NCBI GenBank assembly: GCA_964621525.1
Contig: CAZUMS010000045.1
Coordinates: forward strand, 1-15,450
DNA: 15,450 nucleotides
Direction: 5' to 3'
From: CAZMGV01 sp964621525 [NCBI: uncultured bacterium]
GTDB lineage: Bacteria; JAGRBM01
The notes below the pieces were generated by a model. The model searched no databases and was not told the DNA's origin. It was given only the letters and a program-made list of their open reading frames with translations. The position numbers and the translations under genes are program-made. This document shows positions 7,424 through 13,348 of this stretch, piece by piece; the stretch's first letter is position 1, and every line of letters begins with the position of its first letter.

Positions 7424-8361
7424 GAAGCTTTCCTCAGCTGCAGTTCGCTCCATTCGGGAACCCGTTTGCCGGTGAGCCAGGCTTCCACCATGGCGTTTAC
7501 CTCGGCGGGTGCCTGCTGCTGGACCATGTGGCCGATCCCGTTCAGGTAGCGGAGCGTCAGGTTGCTGACGAACTCGTCAGTACCGTATGTGAGTTCCTTG
7601 CCGAGCGCAATATCGGCGTCGCCCCAGAGCATTAATGTGGGAGTATCGATGCCCGGATATCCCAGCCTGCGCATCTTGGCGAGATCGCCCTGCAGCATGG
7701 CCCGGTAGTAGTTCATCATCGTGGTCATCCGGCCAGGCGTGCAGACATTGTCGGCATACGCGTCGAGGTCGGCCTCTGTGAATACCCGCCTGTCAGGAAT
7801 CTGCTGGGAAAACGCGCTGCGCAGCCATTGACCGTGATTGAAAGTGGCCAATGCTTCGGGCAGCCGCGGGATCTGGAAGAAGAACATGTACCAGGAGCGT
7901 TTCAGCTGTGCCCAGTTGAACCCTTCCCGTCTCATGGATTCCTGCATCGCTCCCGGATGCGGCACATTCATAATGATGAGACGTTCCAGCGGGCGGATCT
8001 TCCGCATGGCGAAATTCCACGAGATATACGCGCCCCAGTCGTGTCCCACCAGGGTAACGGTTTCGGCGCCGGAAGCATCGATGAGGCCGCCGATGTCCTT
8101 GAGGATCTCCGAGATCCGGTAATTTTTCACTCCAGCCGGAGCATCGCTGCCCGCATAGCCCCGCAGGTTCGGGGCCCAGACACGGTAGCCGAGCTTCTCG
8201 AACAGAGGGATCTGGTAGCGCCATGAATGACAGAACTCCGGGAAACCATGGAGGAGGAGCGCGAGCTTCTTGCCTGAACCGGCGGTAGCGACGCGGAAGC
8301 GGAGGCCGTTAGCCTGCACATACTCATAGTTCAGCGGCGCAGCCGGGGGTACGGGCAACAT
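7420..8361 (-). CDS. Alpha/beta hydrolase, epoxide-hydrolase-like
   Basis: A 313-residue alpha/beta hydrolase with the epoxide hydrolase signature. The oxyanion motif is HGFPE (residues 38-42), and the nucleophile elbow is GHDWGA with Asp108, not Ser. The charge relay is likely Asp250 (in LWGDADIAL) and His278 (in GIGHMVQ). Cap-domain tyrosines that activate the epoxide are probably Tyr158 and Tyr218 or Tyr219 (NYYRA). Trp109 next to the nucleophile also occurs in haloalkane dehalogenases, but HGFPE and the cap tyrosines favour epoxide opening. It starts 18 bases after the TetR gene, with a modest GCGAGG site, and overlaps the SDR gene by 4 bases. Confidence 0.9.
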   Translation of the reverse strand: MLPVPPAAPLNYEYVQANGLRFRVATAGSGKKLALLLHGFPEFCHSWRYQIPLFEKLGYRVWAPNLRGYAGSDAPAGVKNYRISEILKDIGGLIDASGAETVTLVGHDWGAYISWNFAMRKIRPLERLIIMNVPHPGAMQESMRREGFNWAQLKRSWYMFFFQIPRLPEALATFNHGQWLRSAFSQQIPDRRVFTEADLDAYADNVCTPGRMTTMMNYYRAMLQGDLAKMRRLGYPGIDTPTLMLWGDADIALGKELTYGTDEFVSNLTLRYLNGIGHMVQQQAPAEVNAMVEAWLTGKRVPEWSELQLRKAS

Positions 8362-8379
8362 GTTCAGGAACCTCGCTAC

Positions 8380-9036
8380 TCAGGGTTTTTTCGGACGTGG
8401 GACGCCGAACTGGAACAGCATTCTGGTGAGTTGCATCAGGCCGTCCCGATGTGTGGCGATCTGCTGAGATGTCAGCGGGAATTTCCCGTTCGAGGGCGAC
8501 AGCGCGGGGAGGGCGGTCAGGAAGAATACCGTTGAGCCGGAGATCAGGCTGGAGAATCCGAGCGCGGCCATTGGATCGGGCATCGCTTTCATTTCCTTAG
8601 CGCTGTCGACATAGGCCTTCTGGATCATCTGGAAGAACGGCAGCACGCTGTCCATAATCGCCTGGCTTGGCTTTGGATCGGCATCGGCGATTTCCCGCAT
8701 GAGCAGCCGGGTGAGCGAGGGGCGTTCGATCACATAGTCGACCCACGCGCCAACCATGTTTTCCACGCGCTCGGCGACAGGGCCTTCCTTCTCGAAAGAT
8801 CCCCGGAGTTTCTCGTACAAGCCGCCGAAGACGCTCTTCAGAACATCGGCGTAAAGTTCGTGTTTGTCCTTGTAATAGTAGACAAGCGAGGCCCGTTTAA
8901 TTCCCACGCGCTCGGCGATGTCCTCAAGCCGCGTTGCCGCAAAACCCTTCTGGGCAAAAAGCTCTTCCGCCGCATCCAGAATGGCCGCGTGGGTTTTTTC
9001 GGCTTTACTCCCGAGTTGTGAGCGAGCTGCGTTCAT
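8380..9036 (-). CDS. TetR/AcrR family transcriptional regulator
   Basis: A 218-residue regulator. The N-terminal domain is typical TetR: HAAILDAAEELFAQKGF, then TRLEDIAERVGIKRASLVYYYKDKHELY, with the helix-turn-helix at about residues 35-55. The C-terminal helical ligand-binding domain, about residues 70-218, is divergent and probably binds a hydrophobic substrate or product of the operon. The ATG at 9036 is the most sensible start. A TTG at 9072 in the same frame would fall inside the palindromic operator and has no ribosome binding site. The ATG also lacks one, but a divergent promoter would begin transcription almost exactly at it, so the mRNA may be leaderless. It heads the operon with EH, SDR, LLM and MBL genes and faces the coq4 pair. 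Confidence 0.92.
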   Translation of the reverse strand: MNAARSQLGSKAEKTHAAILDAAEELFAQKGFAATRLEDIAERVGIKRASLVYYYKDKHELYADVLKSVFGGLYEKLRGSFEKEGPVAERVENMVGAWVDYVIERPSLTRLLMREIADADPKPSQAIMDSVLPFFQMIQKAYVDSAKEMKAMPDPMAALGFSSLISGSTVFFLTALPALSPSNGKFPLTSQQIATHRDGLMQLTRMLFQFGVPRPKKP

Positions 9037-9038
9037 CG

Positions 9039-9067
9039 TTGACAATCTGCCTGCGCGCAGGTAGATT
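9039..9067 (+). promoter_or_regulatory. Promoter for the tandem coq4 genes
   Basis: A perfect -35 TTGACA (9039-9044) is followed after exactly 17 bases by TAGATT (9062-9067), which matches the -10 consensus at 4 of 6 positions. Transcription would start near 9074, giving a 35-base leader before the ATG at 9109. Both boxes lie inside the palindrome, so bound TetR should block RNA polymerase. Confidence 0.7.
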
Positions 9068-9072
9068 GTCAA
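9044..9072 (-). promoter_or_regulatory. Divergent promoter for the TetR operon (leaderless start predicted)
   Basis: Because of the symmetry, the minus strand also has TTGACA (9072-9067), a 17-base spacer and a weaker -10, CAGATT (9049-9044). Start of transcription is predicted at about 9037-9036, on the TetR ATG itself, which explains the lack of a ribosome binding site there. The single asymmetric base pair makes this -10 poorer than the opposite one (C instead of T at its first position). Confidence 0.55.
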
Positions 9073-9108
9073 GCGGGAAGTTTAATAACCATTGGCGAGG
9101 AATTTGCG

Positions 9109-9948
9109 ATGACGTCTCCCGCTGTTGCCGATACTCATCTTCCGTATCGTCCGGCACCTGCCCCGCGAATCGAACTCCAGTGGGGCCGGGCTGCCCGCGC
9201 GCTGGGCGTGGTTCTGAAGGACTCGAACCGTTCAGAGAAGGTGTTTGAGGTAGCGATGTCGCTCGAAGGGCCGGGCATGGAGGCCGCCTTTCAGAAGTTC
9301 GTTCACCACCCGAACGGTCCGGATCTCCTCCGGCGTAAGCCATCCGTACTGGAGTCCGTGAGAGACAAGGAACGTCTCGGCCGCCTTCCGAAAAATACAT
9401 TCGGTTACGCCTACTGCGAATACATGATGCAGGACCGGTTCGACGGCGAAGGGCTTGTGCAAGCCATGGAAGCTGCCATCCGTGAAAACGATCCGCAGGC
9501 GAAACTCGACCCCGACCGCCAGTATTTCCGCGAGCGCAACCGGGATTCCCACGACCTCTGGCACGCGCTCACCGGATACGGTGCCGACCAGCTAGGCGAG
9601 GCTGCGCTGCTCGCCTTCACGTATGCGCAGCTTCCGAACCTGGGCGTTGCCGCACTGGTCAGTATGGCCGGGCTTCTGGCTCCATTAGGGCTGCCCAACG
9701 GAAAGCTTGGATTCCAGCCCTATCTGCTTCAGGCCTACCGTCGCGGACGGAAGGCCGCCTGGATTCCCGCCGAGCGGATCGAGACGATGCTCGATCAGCC
9801 GCTGGAGGAAGTCCGCCGCAAACTCCGGATCATTGCGCCGGAGAAGGCCCATCCCGGCGGCATTTATGCCTACACCAAAGGGTGGCCGAAGGTTTACCGG
9901 CTCCGGCCGGGCGAGCGGGCCCCGCATCCCAACATCATGCCCCAGTGA
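9109..9948 (+). CDS. Coq4 family protein, first tandem copy
   Basis: A 279-residue member of the COQ4 family, which in eukaryotes acts in ubiquinone (coenzyme Q) synthesis and has been linked to removal of the C1 carboxyl and hydroxylation of the ring. The signature HDxxH-x11-E is intact: His148, Asp149, His152 and Glu164 in HDLWHALTGYGADQLGEAA. These residues bind a divalent metal in the family. Other family blocks are LQWGRAARAL, FGYAY and RQYFRERNRDSHD. A 20-residue N-terminal extension precedes the core. The ATG at 9109 has GAGGAA 6 bases upstream. It is driven from the TetR-controlled palindrome and followed by a paralogue after 11 bases. Its role in this context need not be ubiquinone synthesis. 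Confidence 0.9.
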   Translation: MTSPAVADTHLPYRPAPAPRIELQWGRAARALGVVLKDSNRSEKVFEVAMSLEGPGMEAAFQKFVHHPNGPDLLRRKPSVLESVRDKERLGRLPKNTFGYAYCEYMMQDRFDGEGLVQAMEAAIRENDPQAKLDPDRQYFRERNRDSHDLWHALTGYGADQLGEAALLAFTYAQLPNLGVAALVSMAGLLAPLGLPNGKLGFQPYLLQAYRRGRKAAWIPAERIETMLDQPLEEVRRKLRIIAPEKAHPGGIYAYTKGWPKVYRLRPGERAPHPNIMPQ

Positions 9949-9959
9949 GGATTCATCCG

Positions 9960-10760
9960 ATGGCGACTATCCCCGAACTGACGCAGGAACTCGACGATCT
10001 TCACCCCGGTTTCCGGTTCCAGTGGGGCCGGGCGGGGCGTGCGCTGCTTGAAGTGCTGAAAGACACGAGCCGCTCCGACAAGGTGGCCGAGATGGTGTTT
10101 TCGCTCGAGGGCGACGGCATTGAAAAGGGTTTCCGGCGGTTCCGGAAGACCGAATTCGGCCAGAAGGTTCTCCGGGAAAAGCCCTCGCTGCTGGGTTACC
10201 TCACGGAGATGCGGCCGAAGTTCCGGGATTTTCCGAAGGACACATTCGGATACGCCTATGCGATGTACATGGATCAGGACCGCCTCGACGGGCAGGTCCT
10301 CGCCGAGGCCACCGCCCGCTGCTACCGCGACGACGATCCTCAGCTCAAGGTGGATGGCGACCGGCAGTATTTCCGGGACCGCATGCGGGACATGCACGAT
10401 CTTTGGCACCCGCTGACGGGTTACGGAGCTGACGAACTGGGCGAGGCCGCGCTGCTCTGTTTCACCTATGCACAGATGCCGGTATTCGGAATCGCTGCGC
10501 TTGCCAGCATGGCCTTCCTGTTCGCCCCGCTCGCGATGCCGAACGACGGCTGGGGGTTCCGCCCGTTCCTGCTCGACGCCTGGCAGCGCGGAAGGAACGC
10601 CGAATGGCTGATCGGTGAGCACATTGAGGAAATGCTCGCGCTTCCGCTCGATGCGGTGCGGACCCGGCTCAAGATTGCGCCGGTTTCGGTTGCGCACCCG
10701 AAGGGCATCTACGAGTGGAGCCGCAACCGCCCCCGTGTAAGGCTTCTGAAAGCTGCCTGA
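9960..10760 (+). CDS. Coq4 family protein, second tandem copy
   Basis: A 266-residue paralogue of the preceding gene, alignable from end to end (FQWGRAGRALLEVLKDTSRS against LQWGRAARALGVVLKDSNRS). The metal motif is intact: His146, Asp147, His150 and Glu162 in HDLWHPLTGYGADELGEAA. The N-terminus lacks the extension of copy 1. The ATG at 9960 has GAGG (9947-9950) overlapping the upstream stop codon, so the pair is translated from one message. Both copies keep all motif residues, which argues for two functional subunits (homo- or heteromer) rather than decay of one. Divergence of the surrounding sequence shows that the duplication is old. The stop is 4 bases from the convergent gene at 10765. 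Confidence 0.9.
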   Translation: MATIPELTQELDDLHPGFRFQWGRAGRALLEVLKDTSRSDKVAEMVFSLEGDGIEKGFRRFRKTEFGQKVLREKPSLLGYLTEMRPKFRDFPKDTFGYAYAMYMDQDRLDGQVLAEATARCYRDDDPQLKVDGDRQYFRDRMRDMHDLWHPLTGYGADELGEAALLCFTYAQMPVFGIAALASMAFLFAPLAMPNDGWGFRPFLLDAWQRGRNAEWLIGEHIEEMLALPLDAVRTRLKIAPVSVAHPKGIYEWSRNRPRVRLLKAA

Positions 10761-10794
10761 TGGATCAGACCGGCTCCCGGTGCCGGTCGATCCA
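10761..10794. terminator. Hairpin at the junction of convergent genes, possible bidirectional terminator
   Basis: TGGATC-A-GACCGGC (10761-10774) pairs with GCCGGTCGATCCA (10782-10794): 13 base pairs with one bulged A and a 7-base loop. It begins immediately after the coq4 stop codon and lies within the last codons of the minus-strand membrane protein. No U-tract follows on either strand, so efficient intrinsic termination is uncertain. Confidence 0.4.
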
Positions 10795-11415
10795 GTAACC
10801 CCAGAGGACGATGAGCCACTGGGCGTTTCCGGCGACCGCCACCGCCTCGATGCCGGGTGGAGGCGGGCCGAAAAGGTTGCCCGCCCAGATCGCCAGCAGG
10901 AAAACGGCCAGTCCCCACAGGGCGTAAGTCCCGGTCCGGTCCCTTGCGACCGTGGCCTTCAGGTAGAGCCACACGCCGCCGGCAAAGATCGCCAGTTCGG
11001 TTACAAGGGTCCCCGCGAGACTGTTCCAGAGTCCAAGACCGATATAAGGGCCCCCGGAAAATCCGAGCGGCAGGTCCGGCCGGTGGACAATGGCGTCGAG
11101 CAGCCAGTGGCTGAGGACGCAGCCTCCGAGGACGAGCGCCGGCCGGAGTTTTCGCCGGAGGACGAACCATACACTGCCAAACAGCACTGACCAGATGAGT
11201 GCACCGAGGAGGCTGTGACTCACCGGATAGTCGTGGAAATCGAGCGGGGTCACGGCTGTGTTCCCCGGATCGATGCGCGCGTGTTCGATGCCCGCGAGCA
11301 GGAACAGAGGCCAGAGAAGATCGAGAAACTGTGCTGCGAGAAACGAAGTTCCCAGAGAAAACGAGCGGTCGATCCGTTTGGCGGCGAACCCCGTGGCGAA
11401 GTGCCCGATGAACAC
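10765..11415 (-). CDS. YdjM-like (metal-dependent hydrolase-type) integral membrane protein
   Basis: A 216-residue protein with about five or six membrane helices (near residues 22-43, 67-86, 93-110, 126-152, 163-183, 196-209). Conserved polar residues sit at membrane edges: His5, His61-Asp62, VSHS with His67, and LSHWLLDAIVHRP with His103, Asp107 and His111. The THS/SHS plus SHxxxDxxxxP arrangement resembles YdjM-type membrane proteins annotated as metal-dependent hydrolases; the actual reaction of the family is not settled. The GTG start at 11415 has AGGA 7 bases upstream and lies 2 bases after the 2OG oxygenase stop, so the two are coupled. It is the last gene of its operon and its end overlaps the junction hairpin. 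Confidence 0.75.
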   Translation of the reverse strand: MFIGHFATGFAAKRIDRSFSLGTSFLAAQFLDLLWPLFLLAGIEHARIDPGNTAVTPLDFHDYPVSHSLLGALIWSVLFGSVWFVLRRKLRPALVLGGCVLSHWLLDAIVHRPDLPLGFSGGPYIGLGLWNSLAGTLVTELAIFAGGVWLYLKATVARDRTGTYALWGLAVFLLAIWAGNLFGPPPPGIEAVAVAGNAQWLIVLWGYWIDRHREPV

Positions 11416-11417
11416 GA

Positions 11418-12053
11418 TTATTCCTGAGCCGGCATGTTTTGAGGGGTACGGACCCGGGGCTCCACCATGCCGTAGGCGCCCACCGTGTATTTGGTCCCGG
11501 ATTTCGGCGGTGCCCCCCGGTGCATGTGGGTCCAGTAGGGCGGGAAGATCAGCGTCGCGCCCTTCTGCGGCTTCACGGAGATACGCTGCTGCAGAAACTG
11601 TGTTTCTCCGCCTTCTTCAACGTCGTTCAGATAGGTAAAGAGCGTGACGAACCGGGTGGCCATCACCTCCTGCCGCGCGTCCATGTGCCAGACAAACTGC
11701 TGGCCGGGCTGGATCTCCTCGATGCGGGGGTGCGACAGCAGAAACCGTCCCCCGACCATGATCCTGAAGCCGGGATCGTGACGGCCGTAGTGGTAGATCA
11801 CGGGCTCCCAGATCTTGAACAACCGGGATCTGAGGTCCGCGTACCGTCCGTCGTGACGCATCATCACGACCGTTCCCTGGCGGATATCCGGCGTCGAGGC
11901 CTGATGGACGTGGCTGGGAATACGGTCCGGAGAGCTGCGGATCGTCTCGATCAGTTCATCGCAAAGTTCCGGCGGGACCGAATTGGGATAAAGCCGGATC
12001 TGGGAGTAGTTCCGTCCCTGCTCGTCCTTCGACTGGAGGGGAAGCCATTCCAT
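11418..12053 (-). CDS. 2-oxoglutarate/Fe(II)-dependent oxygenase, prolyl-4-hydroxylase-like
   Basis: A 211-residue dioxygenase of the P4Hc type (numbering below is from the ATG). Iron ligands are His123 and Asp125 in VWHMDAR and the distal His178 in THMHRGAP. Lys188 in SGTKY is placed to bind the 2-oxoglutarate carboxylate. FTYLNDVEEGGETQF and PQKGATLIFPPYW are the typical core strands. Such enzymes hydroxylate a prolyl or other residue, or a small molecule; the target is unknown. The ATG at 12053 is preferred, with GGATAA across the upstream stop as a ribosome site; a TTG directly abutting that stop at 12059 is the alternative. Co-transcription with a TIGR03032 gene suggests that the two act together. 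Confidence 0.9.
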   Translation of the reverse strand: MEWLPLQSKDEQGRNYSQIRLYPNSVPPELCDELIETIRSSPDRIPSHVHQASTPDIRQGTVVMMRHDGRYADLRSRLFKIWEPVIYHYGRHDPGFRIMVGGRFLLSHPRIEEIQPGQQFVWHMDARQEVMATRFVTLFTYLNDVEEGGETQFLQQRISVKPQKGATLIFPPYWTHMHRGAPPKSGTKYTVGAYGMVEPRVRTPQNMPAQE

Positions 12054-12059
12054 CGGCAA

Positions 12060-13217
12060 TTATCCGAAGAGGGGTTTCGCCTCGCCCACGGAAACGATCC
12101 GGCGGATTTCATCGCCCATGAAGCCGATGGCCATGGGGCGCTTGGCACCGGGGATCACGATGGCGTCATAGAGTTCCTCCACGGCGCCCTCGACCTGAAA
12201 CCAGTTGGAGCTGTCGCCCGAGTTGAGATCGATGACGTAGAGGCCGCTCCGCGAGCTGACTTTCTTGGAGGCCAGTGCCTCATCGAGTTCGAGGCCGCCG
12301 AAGCTCTTGGTGTTCTTCGTGCGGATTTTCGAGAGCCCGGCGACCGCGTAGTCGCCGACGAAGTCGAGGCCACGCAGGTAGCCGGGGCACCAGGCGACCG
12401 GCTCGAACTTGCCCGCCTTCAGGTCCACATAGCCGAACCAGCCGGTGCCGGAGTTGTGGAGCCAGAGCCGGTCCCGGTACCAGCGCGGCGAGTGAGGCAT
12501 GCTGAGGCCGCGGCAGACGATCTCATTCGTCTCCACGTCGATCACGATGCCGCCCGTGCGGCGGTGTTCGCGCCAGCCGTCGGGCCCGTCCGATTCCGAG
12601 ATGGCGGTCACGTATTTCGGAAGACCATCCTTCAGGGCGAGGCCGTTCAGGTGGCAGCGGTCTTCCGCTGCAAGCTTGCTGATGAAGGGCGGCCGCCAGA
12701 GCGGGACGAAATTGCGCCTGTCCGACACCGTCGCAATGCAGCAGAACAGGGTGTTCACGAACAGAATCCGCCCGTTTTTGTCGATGGCGATGTCGTGGAC
12801 ATCGAGATCGCCCGTTACCCAGCCCATCTGGGGCTTGTAAAGGCGGTCGTAACCGTTGTGCAGCGTTCCGGGCGGCAGCGTGTTCTCGAACTTCCAGAGC
12901 TGCCAGAGCGAGCTGATGTAGAGGCTGTCTCCGTGCAGTGTCATGCCGAGGCAGCGGGGGATGCTGCGCTCGAACAGCGAGAGCTTGCCGTTATCCTGCA
13001 GGCCGATGAAGAACACCTTGCCCGCCTGGTAGGTGGTGAAAGCGAGACTTACCCGCATGCTGGCGAGCCAGCCCGGGAAGCCGCGGCTCGCCGAGATGTC
13101 GAGCTTCTTCGGCGGTTCCGCCCCGGGCTTTCCTGGCTGCGCCGGAGTTCCCGGTTTGCCCTGAGGTTTCGTGTCGCCCGAACCTTCGAGCGGAGTTCCT
13201 TCGTAATCGTCGGACAT
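12060..13217 (-). CDS. TIGR03032 family protein, predicted beta-propeller
   Basis: A 385-residue protein of the TIGR03032 (DUF4915-like) family, function unknown. After a disordered Pro/Gly/Lys-rich segment (about residues 9-37), family blocks follow: LAFTTYQAGKVFFIGL, SIPRCLGMTLHGDSLYISS, GDLDVHDIAI, LFVNTLFCCIA, WRPPFISKLAAEDRCHLNGL, and MPHSPRWYRDRLWLHNSGTG, then PGYLRGLDFVGDYAVAGLSK. Regular strand pairs with GxL/I-type turns imply a beta-propeller. Members often occur beside, or fused to, TPR and oxygenase modules. No signal peptide is visible. The ATG at 13217 has GGGAAGGGA upstream. It is the first gene of the operon with the 2OG oxygenase and a membrane protein. Confidence 0.87.
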   Translation of the reverse strand: MSDDYEGTPLEGSGDTKPQGKPGTPAQPGKPGAEPPKKLDISASRGFPGWLASMRVSLAFTTYQAGKVFFIGLQDNGKLSLFERSIPRCLGMTLHGDSLYISSLWQLWKFENTLPPGTLHNGYDRLYKPQMGWVTGDLDVHDIAIDKNGRILFVNTLFCCIATVSDRRNFVPLWRPPFISKLAAEDRCHLNGLALKDGLPKYVTAISESDGPDGWREHRRTGGIVIDVETNEIVCRGLSMPHSPRWYRDRLWLHNSGTGWFGYVDLKAGKFEPVAWCPGYLRGLDFVGDYAVAGLSKIRTKNTKSFGGLELDEALASKKVSSRSGLYVIDLNSGDSSNWFQVEGAVEELYDAIVIPGAKRPMAIGFMGDEIRRIVSVGEAKPLFG

Positions 13218-13298
13218 GTGTGGTCCCTTCCCCTGTGGTCGACAGGAAACCTAGCCGATTCGGGGCCGGGAGTTACAGCACCGGAAGGTCAAAAACGG

Positions 13299-13326
13299 AC
13301 GGGGCGGCCTGTGAGGGCCGCCCCGT
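13299..13326 (-). terminator. Intrinsic terminator of the FG-GAP protein gene
   Basis: An 11-bp perfect GC-rich stem (13299-13309 with 13316-13326) and 6-base loop. On the minus strand it is followed by CCG and then TTTTTG. It starts 22 bases after the stop codon at 13349, so it ends the FG-GAP transcript before the next minus-strand operon. Confidence 0.85.
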
Positions 13327-13348
13327 TCTGACATTGAAACCGGCTGGT

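Larger units (their letters stand above)
9039..9072. promoter_or_regulatory. 34-bp palindromic operator, likely TetR binding site
   Basis: The arms TTGACAATCT (9039-9048) and AGATTGTCAA (9063-9072) are exact inverted copies. The centre CCTGCGCGCAGG (9050-9061) is itself a perfect palindrome. The whole 34 bp is symmetric apart from one pair (G9049 against T9062). It lies 2 bases from the TetR start codon and 36 bases before the first coq4 gene, the usual place for a TetR operator. Its length would allow two TetR dimers. Confidence 0.85.

Noticed and set aside
5530-7549. Two long plus-strand open frames opposite the LLM and SDR genes
   Set aside because: Both are shadows of well-supported minus-strand genes; the translations are rich in Arg, His, Asp and Gly without family motifs.
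13218-13298. Promoter for the TIGR03032 operon
   Set aside because: One must exist after the terminator, but only weak boxes such as TAGGTT without a matching -35 are visible, so no specific site is claimed.
11439-13331. A 630-codon plus-strand open frame
   Set aside because: It runs antisense to the TIGR03032 and 2OG oxygenase genes, which have clear family motifs and ribosome sites. In GC-rich DNA such long antisense frames arise from codon bias, and its translation shows no recognisable domain.
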